From NCBI GenBank assembly GCA_910585655.1, contig CAJUFW010000062.1, positions 1 to 17,075 on the forward strand: a stretch of 17,075 nucleotides of DNA. Reading direction: 5' to 3'. The first letter of the stretch is position 1; the number at the start of each line of letters is the position of its first letter. The position numbers and the translations under genes were made by a program. A model generated the notes under the pieces. That model did not search any database, was not told the origin of the DNA, and saw only the letters and a list, made by a program, of their open reading frames with translations. Of the stretch, positions 8,740-15,382 are shown piece by piece. This stretch comes from an uncultured Lachnospiraceae bacterium (GTDB lineage: Bacteria; Bacillota_A; Clostridia; Lachnospirales; Lachnospiraceae).

Positions 8740-8819
8740 TTCGCTATCACTCACAGAAATAAATCCTGGAAGGGCTTTGCAGAGGTGTTCTTTTACGGAA
8801 TGGAGAATAGAGGTGTAAT

Positions 8820-9764
8820 ATGACAGATAAGGAACTGCATAGATTAGGGCGGCGGGAACTGCTTCAACTATTGCTGGAGCAAGGGCGGGAAGCCGAAAAA
8901 ACAAAGCAGATTTTGGCAGAGACAGAAACAGAGCTGCATCAACTGCAGGAAACCTACGAACGTTTACGTAAGCGTCTGGATCATAAGGATGAGCAGATCC
9001 ACGAACTTAACGCCTTGTTAGAAGCCGAAAGGACAAAACGAGAAATTGAACTAAGCGAATCTGGTTCGATTGCAGAGGCGGCGCTTAGGCTGAATATGAT
9101 TTTTGACGTAGCGCAAAAGGCTGCCGATCAGTATTTGTATAATATCAAACGGCTGCACGGCGGCAAAGAAGGGCTGCCGGAGACAGCAAAAATGTCGGAC
9201 TTATCCGAAAGCCCGGAATATACAAAAGCAGTAGAGGCGATAATAGGAACAGAGGCGTTCGAGGCAGAGGAGTTGACAGAAGCAGCAGAACTGACAGCAA
9301 AGGATCCAAAATCAAGAGAACGTAAAAATATAACAACCTGGGAGCAGGAAGAATTTACCGAAGAGGAAGAGGAAGCAGAGGAAAAGAATCCGAAAGTAAT
9401 CCAGTTAGAACATGTCAAAGCAGAAAAAATCAGACGTGCAGAACAGGAAGCGGAATGTGCCGTTGAGGCAGCGGGGGCAGAAGGAATCAAAGAAGCGATA
9501 GGAATGAAAAGTTCAGAATCAGGAATGAGTTCAATCACAACAGAGTTAAAACCACAGAAAACAGGCATAAGAGATTTGAAAGAAACCATAGAACAAGGCG
9601 CCATGGAGGAAGCAGACGGACAGGAAATAGAAGAGAATGAAGAGGCAAAAACAGATACCCGGACAGCGGCTGAGTTTGAGCCTAAACAACCTGTAGAAAG
9701 AAACGTAAAGAGAGGAACATTCTTTCGGCAAATGGGTAAATTTATGAGGTTTAAGGTGAAATAG
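8820..9764 (+). CDS. Cytoplasmic coiled-coil protein of the pilus operon
   Basis: I do not recognise a named family. The 314-residue protein has no signal peptide or membrane helix, so it should be cytoplasmic. Residues about 4-85 are a strong coiled coil rich in E, Q, K, R and L heptads. A second helical stretch, SGSIAEAALRLNMIFDVAQK to about 112, resembles DivIVA-like helices only in general style. From about 115 to 295 the protein is Glu/Ala/Lys-rich and probably disordered or helical. The last residues (GTFFRQMGKFMRFKVK) are basic and amphipathic and could touch the membrane. A GAGGTG site lies four bases before ATG 8820, and the stop is one base before the signal peptidase start, so the two are probably translationally coupled. 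A scaffold or positioning role for pilus secretion is possible but unproved. Confidence 0.7.
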   Translation: MTDKELHRLGRRELLQLLLEQGREAEKTKQILAETETELHQLQETYERLRKRLDHKDEQIHELNALLEAERTKREIELSESGSIAEAALRLNMIFDVAQKAADQYLYNIKRLHGGKEGLPETAKMSDLSESPEYTKAVEAIIGTEAFEAEELTEAAELTAKDPKSRERKNITTWEQEEFTEEEEEAEEKNPKVIQLEHVKAEKIRRAEQEAECAVEAAGAEGIKEAIGMKSSESGMSSITTELKPQKTGIRDLKETIEQGAMEEADGQEIEENEEAKTDTRTAAEFEPKQPVERNVKRGTFFRQMGKFMRFKVK

Positions 9765-9765
9765 A

Positions 9766-10359
9766 ATGCGGGTAGGCAAAAAAAGAAGGGTGCAAGGAGT
9801 TCCTACCTTGGAACAACTGGAACTGGAGCTTCAAAAGGAACAGCATAAGAACACATACAGGAAAGCGATTAGAAGTACCATATATACTCTTCTTGTAGTG
9901 GCGGCAGTAGCGGTTATTATTGCAGTCATGATATTTCCCGTATTACGAATAGAAGGAACGTCTATGACAGAGACGTTATGGGAGAAGGACATTGTTGTGG
10001 CAGTCAGCGGCAGTGGATATAAAACCGGTGACATCATTGCCTTTTATTATAACAATAAAATTTTGGTAAAAAGAGTGATTGCCGTTTCCGGCGATTGGGT
10101 GGATTTGGACGCCGCAGGAAATGTGTCGGTCAACGGGGTTTGGCTAGAGGAACCATATCTGACGGAAAAGGCGTTGGGAACATGCGACATTACCTTGCCC
10201 TACCAGGTTCCAGAAGGGCGGATTTTCGTCATGGGCGATCACCGCGCCACGTCCTTAGACAGTCGTACAACCGAGATCGGCTGTATCGGAGAGGAGCTGA
10301 TCGTTGGCAGGATCTTATTGCGGATTTGGCCGTTTTCCAGTTTTGGAACTGTAAAATAA
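9766..10359 (+). CDS. Signal peptidase I (Ser/Lys type)
   Basis: A 197-residue membrane protease that removes signal peptides from exported proteins. One membrane helix at about 37-57 follows a charged N-terminus. The catalytic serine is S66 in EGTSMTETL, the general base lysine K102 in KILVKRVIA, and the conserved GDHRATSLDSR box is present, so the enzyme looks active. Length fits the short Gram-positive S26 family. The start is one base after the coiled-coil gene's stop (TAGAATG). Its place in the pilus operon suggests dedicated processing of the adhesin and pilin, as reported for pilus-linked peptidases of streptococci, although the streptococcal SipA form lacks catalytic residues while this one keeps them. 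Confidence 0.9.
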   Translation: MRVGKKRRVQGVPTLEQLELELQKEQHKNTYRKAIRSTIYTLLVVAAVAVIIAVMIFPVLRIEGTSMTETLWEKDIVVAVSGSGYKTGDIIAFYYNNKILVKRVIAVSGDWVDLDAAGNVSVNGVWLEEPYLTEKALGTCDITLPYQVPEGRIFVMGDHRATSLDSRTTEIGCIGEELIVGRILLRIWPFSSFGTVK

Positions 10360-10366
10360 AAAAACA

Positions 10367-10390
10367 GCAGAATTTCATAGGGGATTCTGC
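10367..10390 (+). repeat. Small hairpin after signal peptidase gene
   Basis: GCAGAAT (10367-10373) pairs with ATTCTGC (10384-10390) around a ten-base loop. No T-run follows, so it is not a standard terminator. The same left arm could instead pair with TTCTGC at 10494-10499 in the second direct-repeat copy, allowing two alternative folds. Confidence 0.6.
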
Positions 10391-10411
10391 GGAACTTAAA
10401 ACAGTAGAAGA
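10385..10411 (+). repeat. 27-base direct repeat, copy 1
   Basis: It matches 10494-10520 at 24 of 27 positions. It begins TTCTGCGGAACTTAAAA and ends AGAAGA. It overlaps the right arm of the small hairpin and the start of the long inverted repeat. Confidence 0.75.
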
Positions 10412-10497
10412 TCTTATAGGACACAGCTTGATTTCTGGGCGCATTTTTTTAGCGGACGGAAATCAAGCTAGAGGAATGTGTCCTATAAGAATCTTCT
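10406..10497 (+). repeat. Long imperfect inverted repeat between the two modules
   Basis: The left arm 10406-10435 (30 bases) pairs fully with 10459-10497, which carries two extra segments: eight bases at 10469-10476 (TAGAGGAA) and one A at about 10490. The 23-base loop holds a T7 run (10444-10450) flanked by a CGC/GCG pair. In RNA this would be a very stable stem placed 26 bases before the next start codon. It could be an attenuator-like or mRNA-processing element, or a remnant of a small inserted repeat element. No T-run follows the stem, so a simple intrinsic terminator is unlikely. Confidence 0.8.
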
Positions 10498-10520
10498 GCG
10501 GAACTCAAAATAGGAGAAGA
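10494..10520 (+). repeat. 27-base direct repeat, copy 2, containing a ribosome site
   Basis: It differs from copy 1 at three positions. One of them, T to G, creates TAGGAGAAG, the ribosome site (AGGAG 10512-10516) seven bases before ATG 10524. It also overlaps the last bases of the long inverted repeat, so folding of that stem could affect access to the site. Confidence 0.75.
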
Positions 10521-10523
10521 AAT

Positions 10524-11702
10524 ATGAAACGGAAATGGTTATATGGGCTGACGAGTTTAGCGCTTCTAAGCCTTATATTACTCCTGCCATTTGTCGGGCG
10601 TGCTTCTGGCTCCACCGCTTCGGGAACTGCCGGGGGGAACCAGGCGGATTCCGGCGGGGCTCCGGCAGGAAGCGAAACAAAAATTGTTCTGGATATATAC
10701 CGGGTAGGTGGTATCCTGACGGATGAAGCGACGGGCGAACATCGCTATGAGCTGGTGACAGGTGGAGCGGTGACGGCAAAGCCAGACAGTGTAGAATTAG
10801 ACAGGCGGGCGCAGGAGATAGCCCGTTATGTACTGGTGCAGGACGCAGAAAAGCCCGTGGCGTTAGAACCGATTGTACGAGGGGCGGAGTTAGGAAGCTT
10901 AAAAGACGGAGAGCAGAACGATGCTTTGATCAGCAAATGGGCGGATTTTCTTCCAGCAGAAGAACAAAATGGCATTTATTTGCTGATCGCCAGAGGAGCC
11001 GATTTGGAACAGGTATCGGATTATACCATGCTGGTAGAGAAGGACGAAGAGGAAACCGTTCTGGTGACGATAGCCAAATCTGCTCAATATACATATGAAT
11101 TTGCGCCGCTATTGGTGTTCCGGTCAGATACCGGAGAGACGCCGGAGGGCTCCGGCGGTTCGGAGAGTAATCCAGGAAATCCGGAAGGCGGCGGGACGAC
11201 TGGTTCGGATACGGGAAGTTCCGGCAGTGAAGTCGTGCTGAAACCAGGACGGGTAGAACGGTACGGCTCTTTGGAGATTGTAAAAACACTTTTGACTTAT
11301 AAGGCGCCAAGCCCGGCTACGTTTGTTTTTTCTATCGAGGCAGTGCAGGCAGACGGCATGGTAGTTTACAGCGATGTAATTTCCCTGACCTTTACGGAAG
11401 CAGGGCAGAAAAGCGTGCGGATTGATCATATTCCAGTAGGCTCGAAGGTAAGCGTGCGGGAAGTGTACAGCGGTTCTTCTTATACGCTCGTTTCCGACGC
11501 CGAGCAGGTGGTGACGATCCCGGCTTCCGGTACGGCGACGGCGGCATTTGTCAACGATTATAACAAACGTCAAAATGAAGGCTATGGCATTACGAATCAT
11601 TTTGAATATGGAATCGATCCGGAGACAGGAATCAGTGGCTGGGAATGGATACAGTTAGAAGATAATACCGATGGCAGCGCAGTGCAGAAGGAGGCTGAGT
11701 AA
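10524..11702 (+). CDS. Secreted DUF5979/SpaA-like surface protein without anchor
   Basis: A 392-residue exported protein. ATG 10524 is chosen for its AGGAG site and signal peptide (MKRKWLYGLTSLALL, possible cut near GRA-SG); the frame is open further upstream across the hairpins but overlaps the signal peptidase gene there. Residues 28-50 are Gly/Ser-rich. Residues about 51-200 form a pilin-like domain beginning KIVLDIYRVGG. A Gly/Ser/Pro linker spans about 203-236. Residues about 247-345 are DUF5979-like: SLEIVKTL (K254), then VSVREVYSGSSYTLV (E313) and FVNDYN, so an internal Lys-Asn bond is plausible. The C-terminus has no sorting signal and no membrane segment, so it is released or held by partners. 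It opens module 2 and overlaps nothing, ending one base before the next ATG. A matrix or fibre subunit role is inferred. Confidence 0.75.
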   Translation: MKRKWLYGLTSLALLSLILLLPFVGRASGSTASGTAGGNQADSGGAPAGSETKIVLDIYRVGGILTDEATGEHRYELVTGGAVTAKPDSVELDRRAQEIARYVLVQDAEKPVALEPIVRGAELGSLKDGEQNDALISKWADFLPAEEQNGIYLLIARGADLEQVSDYTMLVEKDEEETVLVTIAKSAQYTYEFAPLLVFRSDTGETPEGSGGSESNPGNPEGGGTTGSDTGSSGSEVVLKPGRVERYGSLEIVKTLLTYKAPSPATFVFSIEAVQADGMVVYSDVISLTFTEAGQKSVRIDHIPVGSKVSVREVYSGSSYTLVSDAEQVVTIPASGTATAAFVNDYNKRQNEGYGITNHFEYGIDPETGISGWEWIQLEDNTDGSAVQKEAE

Positions 11703-11703
11703 G

Positions 11704-12237
11704 ATGAAAAAAAGCATACTTCTAGGGATAGCGGCGGCAGCGCTGATTTTGACGACGGATTTAGAAAGCACCGGGGCGTACTTTACGACTTATGCCGAAG
11801 CAGGAGGCGGGATGCGGATTGATTTGGGCGCAGAAACGGAGCTGCAGGAGCGGTTTTCCGTCTGGACGAAGCATATTTCCATAGTAAGCAAAGAGGATTC
11901 CGAACCGGTTTTTGTCCGGGTAAAGGCGTTCTGCGGTTCGGCATATCAGTTGGTCTATAGCGACGCGTCCTCAAAATGGTCGTTAGGAGAGGACGGATAT
12001 TACTATTATCAGGATATTTTATATGGCAAAGAGACGACGGAAGAGCTTTCTATCAAGATTCAGACAGAGCAGGACGGGATACTTTCTAACCTTCCTGCCG
12101 ACGCAAATCCGGCGGATTTTAACGTCATTGTCGTTTATGAGTGTACCCCTGTCCGTTACCGGGAAAATGGCGAACCATATGCAGACTGGGCAGTGAAGGT
12201 AGAGACCGGAAGCACGGTTTACGGAGGTGAGGAGTAA
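11704..12237 (+). CDS. TasA/CalY-like secreted fibre protein (first copy)
   Basis: A 177-residue protein with a SipW-dependent style signal peptide: hydrophobic core, then STGAYFTTYAEAGGGMRIDL, which aligns by eye with the known TasA region GGTWAAFNDI and following SGTLDL. Likely cut is after A25. The mature part shows PVFVRVKAF and YYYYQDILYGKETTEEL, patterns shared with the next gene. Cysteines C77 and C147 could form a disulfide. ATG 11704 is used: the frame is open back to 11671 but that extension hides the signal. The start lies one base after the preceding stop. TasA and CalY are secreted matrix fibre proteins processed by SipW, and a SipW-type peptidase is encoded downstream. Fibre formation here is inferred. 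Confidence 0.75.
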   Translation: MKKSILLGIAAAALILTTDLESTGAYFTTYAEAGGGMRIDLGAETELQERFSVWTKHISIVSKEDSEPVFVRVKAFCGSAYQLVYSDASSKWSLGEDGYYYYQDILYGKETTEELSIKIQTEQDGILSNLPADANPADFNVIVVYECTPVRYRENGEPYADWAVKVETGSTVYGGEE

Positions 12238-13010
12238 TGGATAAACTGAAAAAAATCATAAAATCACCCATTACTTCTGTTTTATTGTTTTTCCTGGCTG
12301 CGGTGCTGCTGCTGGGGAGTGCGGTAGGAACAACGAGAGCAGCGCTGTCTTACTATTCAGAAAACTATACGTCTCGTGTGGAAATGGACAGCATCGGAGT
12401 AAGCTTGTTGGAAAATGGGGAAAAAGTATCCTGGAGAGATTATGGCAACTCCTCTGATGGAACCTGGAGCGAAGCGACGGGCGCGTTGCTGGAACATATG
12501 GTGCCGGAGGGAGAACGCTTTCGTCTAGGAAGGGTTTATCCGGAGGAATTGGCTGTGACAAATAGTGGGACGATTGATCAGTATGTTCGTGTTCGACTGT
12601 ATAAATATTGGCTTGACGCCGAGGGAGAGAAGCTCCCGGATCTGTCGCCGGATTTGATAGGGCTAAACCTGGTCAATGTTGGAACCGATTGGATCATAGA
12701 CGAAGCTTCTACGACCCCGGAGCGAACGGTTTTGTATTACAAAGGAATTTTAAAGGCAGGAGATACGACACCGCCGTTAAGCGACACTTTGACGGTGGAC
12801 GGCTCACTTGCCGCTAAAGTCAGCGAAACGACGACAAAGGAAGGAAACGTTACGACAATCCGTACGACCTACGACTATGACGGCGTGCAGTTTTGGGTTG
12901 AAGCCAGGGTGGACGCCGTACAGACACACAATGCACAAGCGGCGATCCGAAGCGCCTGGGGCTGTGAGGCAGACGTTGCAACAGACGGGACGCTTCACTT
13001 AAAACAGTAG
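12237..13010 (+). CDS. TasA/CalY-like secreted fibre protein (second copy)
   Basis: A 257-residue paralogue-like partner of the preceding protein. It has a membrane-type signal segment at about 13-30 and a SipW-style site GTTRAALSYYSENYTSRVEM, likely cut after A35. Matching landmarks are YVRVRLYKYW (compare VFVRVKAF) and LYYKGILKAGDTTPPL (compare YYYQDILYGKETTEEL). It is about 80 residues longer, carrying an extra charged segment, DAEGEKLPDLSPDLIG, before the shared motif. There is no anchor. ATG 12237 shares its A with the upstream stop TAA (TAATG), and GGAGGTG lies seven bases before it, so the two genes are translationally coupled and made together. It may be the second subunit of a mixed fibre, as TasA and TapA are in Bacillus. 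That comparison is inference. Confidence 0.75.
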   Translation: MDKLKKIIKSPITSVLLFFLAAVLLLGSAVGTTRAALSYYSENYTSRVEMDSIGVSLLENGEKVSWRDYGNSSDGTWSEATGALLEHMVPEGERFRLGRVYPEELAVTNSGTIDQYVRVRLYKYWLDAEGEKLPDLSPDLIGLNLVNVGTDWIIDEASTTPERTVLYYKGILKAGDTTPPLSDTLTVDGSLAAKVSETTTKEGNVTTIRTTYDYDGVQFWVEARVDAVQTHNAQAAIRSAWGCEADVATDGTLHLKQ

Positions 13011-13035
13011 AAAAATAGCAAAGCAGGTGATGGTG

Positions 13036-13818
13036 ATGAAAAAACGAGTAGTTGCTTTGACGTTGTTGGCGGCATTTCTTTCGATTTTGGGATCGTCGGG
13101 CTGGTCTGGGCAGACGCTGATCGCGCAGGCAGAAACCTTATATGGAGAAAGCGGCTGGCAGGTCAGCTTTACCGAGGAGGAAATGTTAGAGAGTAATTTC
13201 GGCGCTTCCGATTTGGATGATGCAATATCTGGTTTGCAGCCAGGCGACAATATTATTTTTACATTGCATCTAAAGAACGAACATAAAGAAGCCGCAGATT
13301 GGTATATGACCAATAAAGTGTTGTATTCTCTGGAAGATCGAAGTGCCAATTCCGGGACGTCGGGAGGCGCCTATACGTATGTGCTGACTTATATAGACAA
13401 AGATAAAAAAGAGCAGGTGCTTTTTAGCAGCGATACGATCGGCGGGGAATCCGTAAGTCGGGAGAGCCGGGAAGAACAGGGGCTTCATGAGGCGACGAAC
13501 GCCTTAAAAGATTTTTTCTATTTGGATACGCTTCGTCAGGGGCAGGACGGAACGCTGATGTTGGAAATTGCCTTGGACGGGGAGACACAAGGTAACGCCT
13601 ATCAGAATACGTTAGCGGATCTGCAGATGAATTTTGCAGTAGCATTAGGCGGAACTGATTCGGAGCCAGGCGGCTCAAAGCGAACGAAAATCGTAAAAAC
13701 AGGCGATGAGACAGAGTTGATTCCTTATTTGGCAGCTATGGGCATCAGTGGCTTTTTGCTGCTGCTTTTGGGAATCTATAGCCGGAAGCAGCATAAAAAA
13801 GAGCAGGAGAATGGGTGA
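13036..13818 (+). CDS. Wall-anchored protein with variant sorting signal IVKTGD
   Basis: A 260-residue exported protein with a signal peptide (MKKRVVALTLLAAFLSILGS; possible cut AQA-ETLYG). The start is uncertain among GTG 13027, ATG 13030 and ATG 13036; ATG 13036 best fits the AGGTG site. The mature domain contains ADWYMTNKVLYSLEDRS and DGETQGNAYQNTLADLQMNF, which I associate from memory with clostridial proteins encoded beside class B sortases; I cannot name a Pfam family. The C-terminus is KIVKTGDETE (218-227), then a hydrophobic segment about 228-248 and the basic tail RKQHKK. This has the architecture of a sorting signal but not LPxTG, so it is the natural substrate candidate for the class B sortase four genes on. 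It may anchor the TasA-like fibre. Confidence 0.75.
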   Translation: MKKRVVALTLLAAFLSILGSSGWSGQTLIAQAETLYGESGWQVSFTEEEMLESNFGASDLDDAISGLQPGDNIIFTLHLKNEHKEAADWYMTNKVLYSLEDRSANSGTSGGAYTYVLTYIDKDKKEQVLFSSDTIGGESVSRESREEQGLHEATNALKDFFYLDTLRQGQDGTLMLEIALDGETQGNAYQNTLADLQMNFAVALGGTDSEPGGSKRTKIVKTGDETELIPYLAAMGISGFLLLLLGIYSRKQHKKEQENG

Positions 13819-14835
13819 ATGGATATGAGACAATCTGAAAAAAAAGCTGTCCGGGTATGGGGTGCTGTGCTGGCGGCAGGGATTTTATTTTTAAGCCTCG
13901 GTCTATCTGCCTTTTTCCAGACAGTTCCGGTACTGGCAGCGGGGGAGAGCTATACGTATACGGTTCGGATTTACGCAGGGCAGCAAGGGACGTTTCAGGA
14001 CGGCGAGGTCATCACATACCGGGGTTTGACGTATGGAGAACGGCTGGATTTTGACATTCGGAACGTTTCTTTAAAAGATGGGAGTAAATATTATATAAAA
14101 GGAATCCGCGAGAGCGGAAAGGATAACGCGACAGTAGGCGCCACCTCTTTTTTGGTGACGGGCGATCAGGACTATGTAGTGGCATATGGTTTGCTAAACG
14201 ATTCGGTTGCCTATACCATTCATTATGAGGACGAGGACGGGAATACTCTGATGCCGGCGGAAACGTATTATGGAAATGTGGGAGATAAGCCGGTCGTGGC
14301 ATATTTGTATCTGGAAGGCTATCAGCCGCAGGCATATAACCTGACCAAAACTCTTTCGGGCAATGCAGAAGAGAATGTGTTTACCTTCGTTTATACGGTA
14401 GCTTCTGCCACAAATCAGCCGGGTGGAGAAGACACAGAGGAGACCGTGACAATCATTGAAGAGGATGAGGACGAAGAAGAGAATACAGAGGATAATCCAA
14501 ACGGAGAAAACGAAGAAGATGAGGGCGGCAATCCGGGTGATGAGGATGAGAACAATGGAGAAAATGAGGACGAAGAGACGGATAATCCACCGGATATTGT
14601 AGATTTAGACGATAACGAAGTGCCGTTGGCAAACGATTTGTTCAATAAGGGACGCGAAATTCTGGCAGACGGCGTATTGTTATTTGGCGGACTGCCGATT
14701 CAGGCAAAAGCCGGTATTATTGCAACGGTGCTGGTGGCTGCTATCATAGGAACTTGGTATGTAAAATCCTGTAAAAAAAGGAAGAAGCAATATGAAAAGC
14801 AAACGAAGCAAAAAATGGATTCCCCTTCTGTGTAA
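13819..14835 (+). CDS. MucBP-like membrane-anchored surface protein with acidic stalk
   Basis: A 338-residue exported protein. The signal segment is about 13-40 (likely cut VLA-AGES). The ectodomain begins YTYTVRIYAGQQGTF. A MucBP-like repeat at about 133-192 shows YTIHYEDEDGNTL, NVGDKP and FTFVYT; MucBP domains occur in mucin-binding and other surface proteins. An acidic linker from about 200 to 265 is mostly E, D, N and G. Near the end comes DDNEVPLAND, then a membrane segment about 295-316 and a basic tail. No LPxTG is present; VPLAN could be an unusual processing or sorting site but sits some distance before the membrane helix. AGGAG lies nine bases before ATG 13819, which directly follows the preceding stop. 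Its last 44 bases overlap the SipW-type gene. Confidence 0.75.
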   Translation: MDMRQSEKKAVRVWGAVLAAGILFLSLGLSAFFQTVPVLAAGESYTYTVRIYAGQQGTFQDGEVITYRGLTYGERLDFDIRNVSLKDGSKYYIKGIRESGKDNATVGATSFLVTGDQDYVVAYGLLNDSVAYTIHYEDEDGNTLMPAETYYGNVGDKPVVAYLYLEGYQPQAYNLTKTLSGNAEENVFTFVYTVASATNQPGGEDTEETVTIIEEDEDEEENTEDNPNGENEEDEGGNPGDEDENNGENEDEETDNPPDIVDLDDNEVPLANDLFNKGREILADGVLLFGGLPIQAKAGIIATVLVAAIIGTWYVKSCKKRKKQYEKQTKQKMDSPSV

Positions 14836-15304
14836 TCTGTTAGGCTGCCTGTTGTTAGTTGCCGTGATTTTAATTAGCTTGTCGCTTACGCTTCCAAACG
14901 CTTTGGGCTATGAAATGTATCATGTCATCAGCGGAAGTATGGAGCCGACGCTTCCGGTAGGCAGCCTGATTTATGTGGAAATTCTTACCCCGGAGGAAAT
15001 ACAGGCAGAGGATATCATCGCTTTCCGCAGCGAAGGAACCGTGATTACTCACCGTGTTCTTCGGAACCGCATGGTAGAGGGAGAATTTGTCACCAAAGGG
15101 GACGCCAATGCCGCGGCAGATATGAATACCGTTTTGTATGAGGAACTGATCGGACGTGTAAAATATCATATCCCGGTACTGGGCAGCCTGATGGCTTTAT
15201 GGACCAGTACGTTAGGGAAATTGTATGCTCTTTGCGTGGCAGCCTGCGGGGTCATGCTGAATATGCTGGCAAGCCGTCTGCGGGAGCGTGAGGAAGAGGC
15301 GTAG
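14792..15304 (+). CDS. sipW: SipW-type signal peptidase I (Ser/His, ER type)
   Basis: A 170-residue membrane protease of the archaeal/ER-like S26B group, which matures TasA/CalY-type proteins. The N-terminal membrane helix is at about 12-33. The catalytic serine is S49 in ISGSMEPTLPVGS. The second catalytic position is a histidine, H87 in VITHRVL, rather than the lysine of ordinary bacterial signal peptidases. The TKGDAN box (101-106) and D110 match the conserved acidic region. A C-terminal membrane segment is at about 130-155. ATG 14792 overlaps the previous gene by 44 bases in another frame, with GGAAG upstream, implying tight coupling. The two TasA-like genes upstream are its likely substrates. 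Its presence with a Ser/Lys enzyme in the same region shows two separate export-processing routes. Confidence 0.88.
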   Translation: MKSKRSKKWIPLLCNLLGCLLLVAVILISLSLTLPNALGYEMYHVISGSMEPTLPVGSLIYVEILTPEEIQAEDIIAFRSEGTVITHRVLRNRMVEGEFVTKGDANAAADMNTVLYEELIGRVKYHIPVLGSLMALWTSTLGKLYALCVAACGVMLNMLASRLREREEEA

Positions 15305-15382
15305 AAGCACAAAAAGCTGCGGCTACAGAAAACAGCCTGTAAAAAAGAGAGGATTACAGGGAAAAGGAGTTTGGAAAGAGCG

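Noticed and set aside
10406..10497. Intrinsic terminator between modules
   Set aside because: The stem is strong but no T-run follows it; the T7 run is in the loop.
10385..10520. CRISPR-like array
   Set aside because: There are only two copies of the repeat, the spacer region is itself an inverted repeat, and no cas gene is present.
10095..10523. Upstream extension of the DUF5979-like gene
   Set aside because: The frame overlaps the signal peptidase gene and crosses the hairpins; the true start at 10524 has an AGGAG site and a signal peptide.
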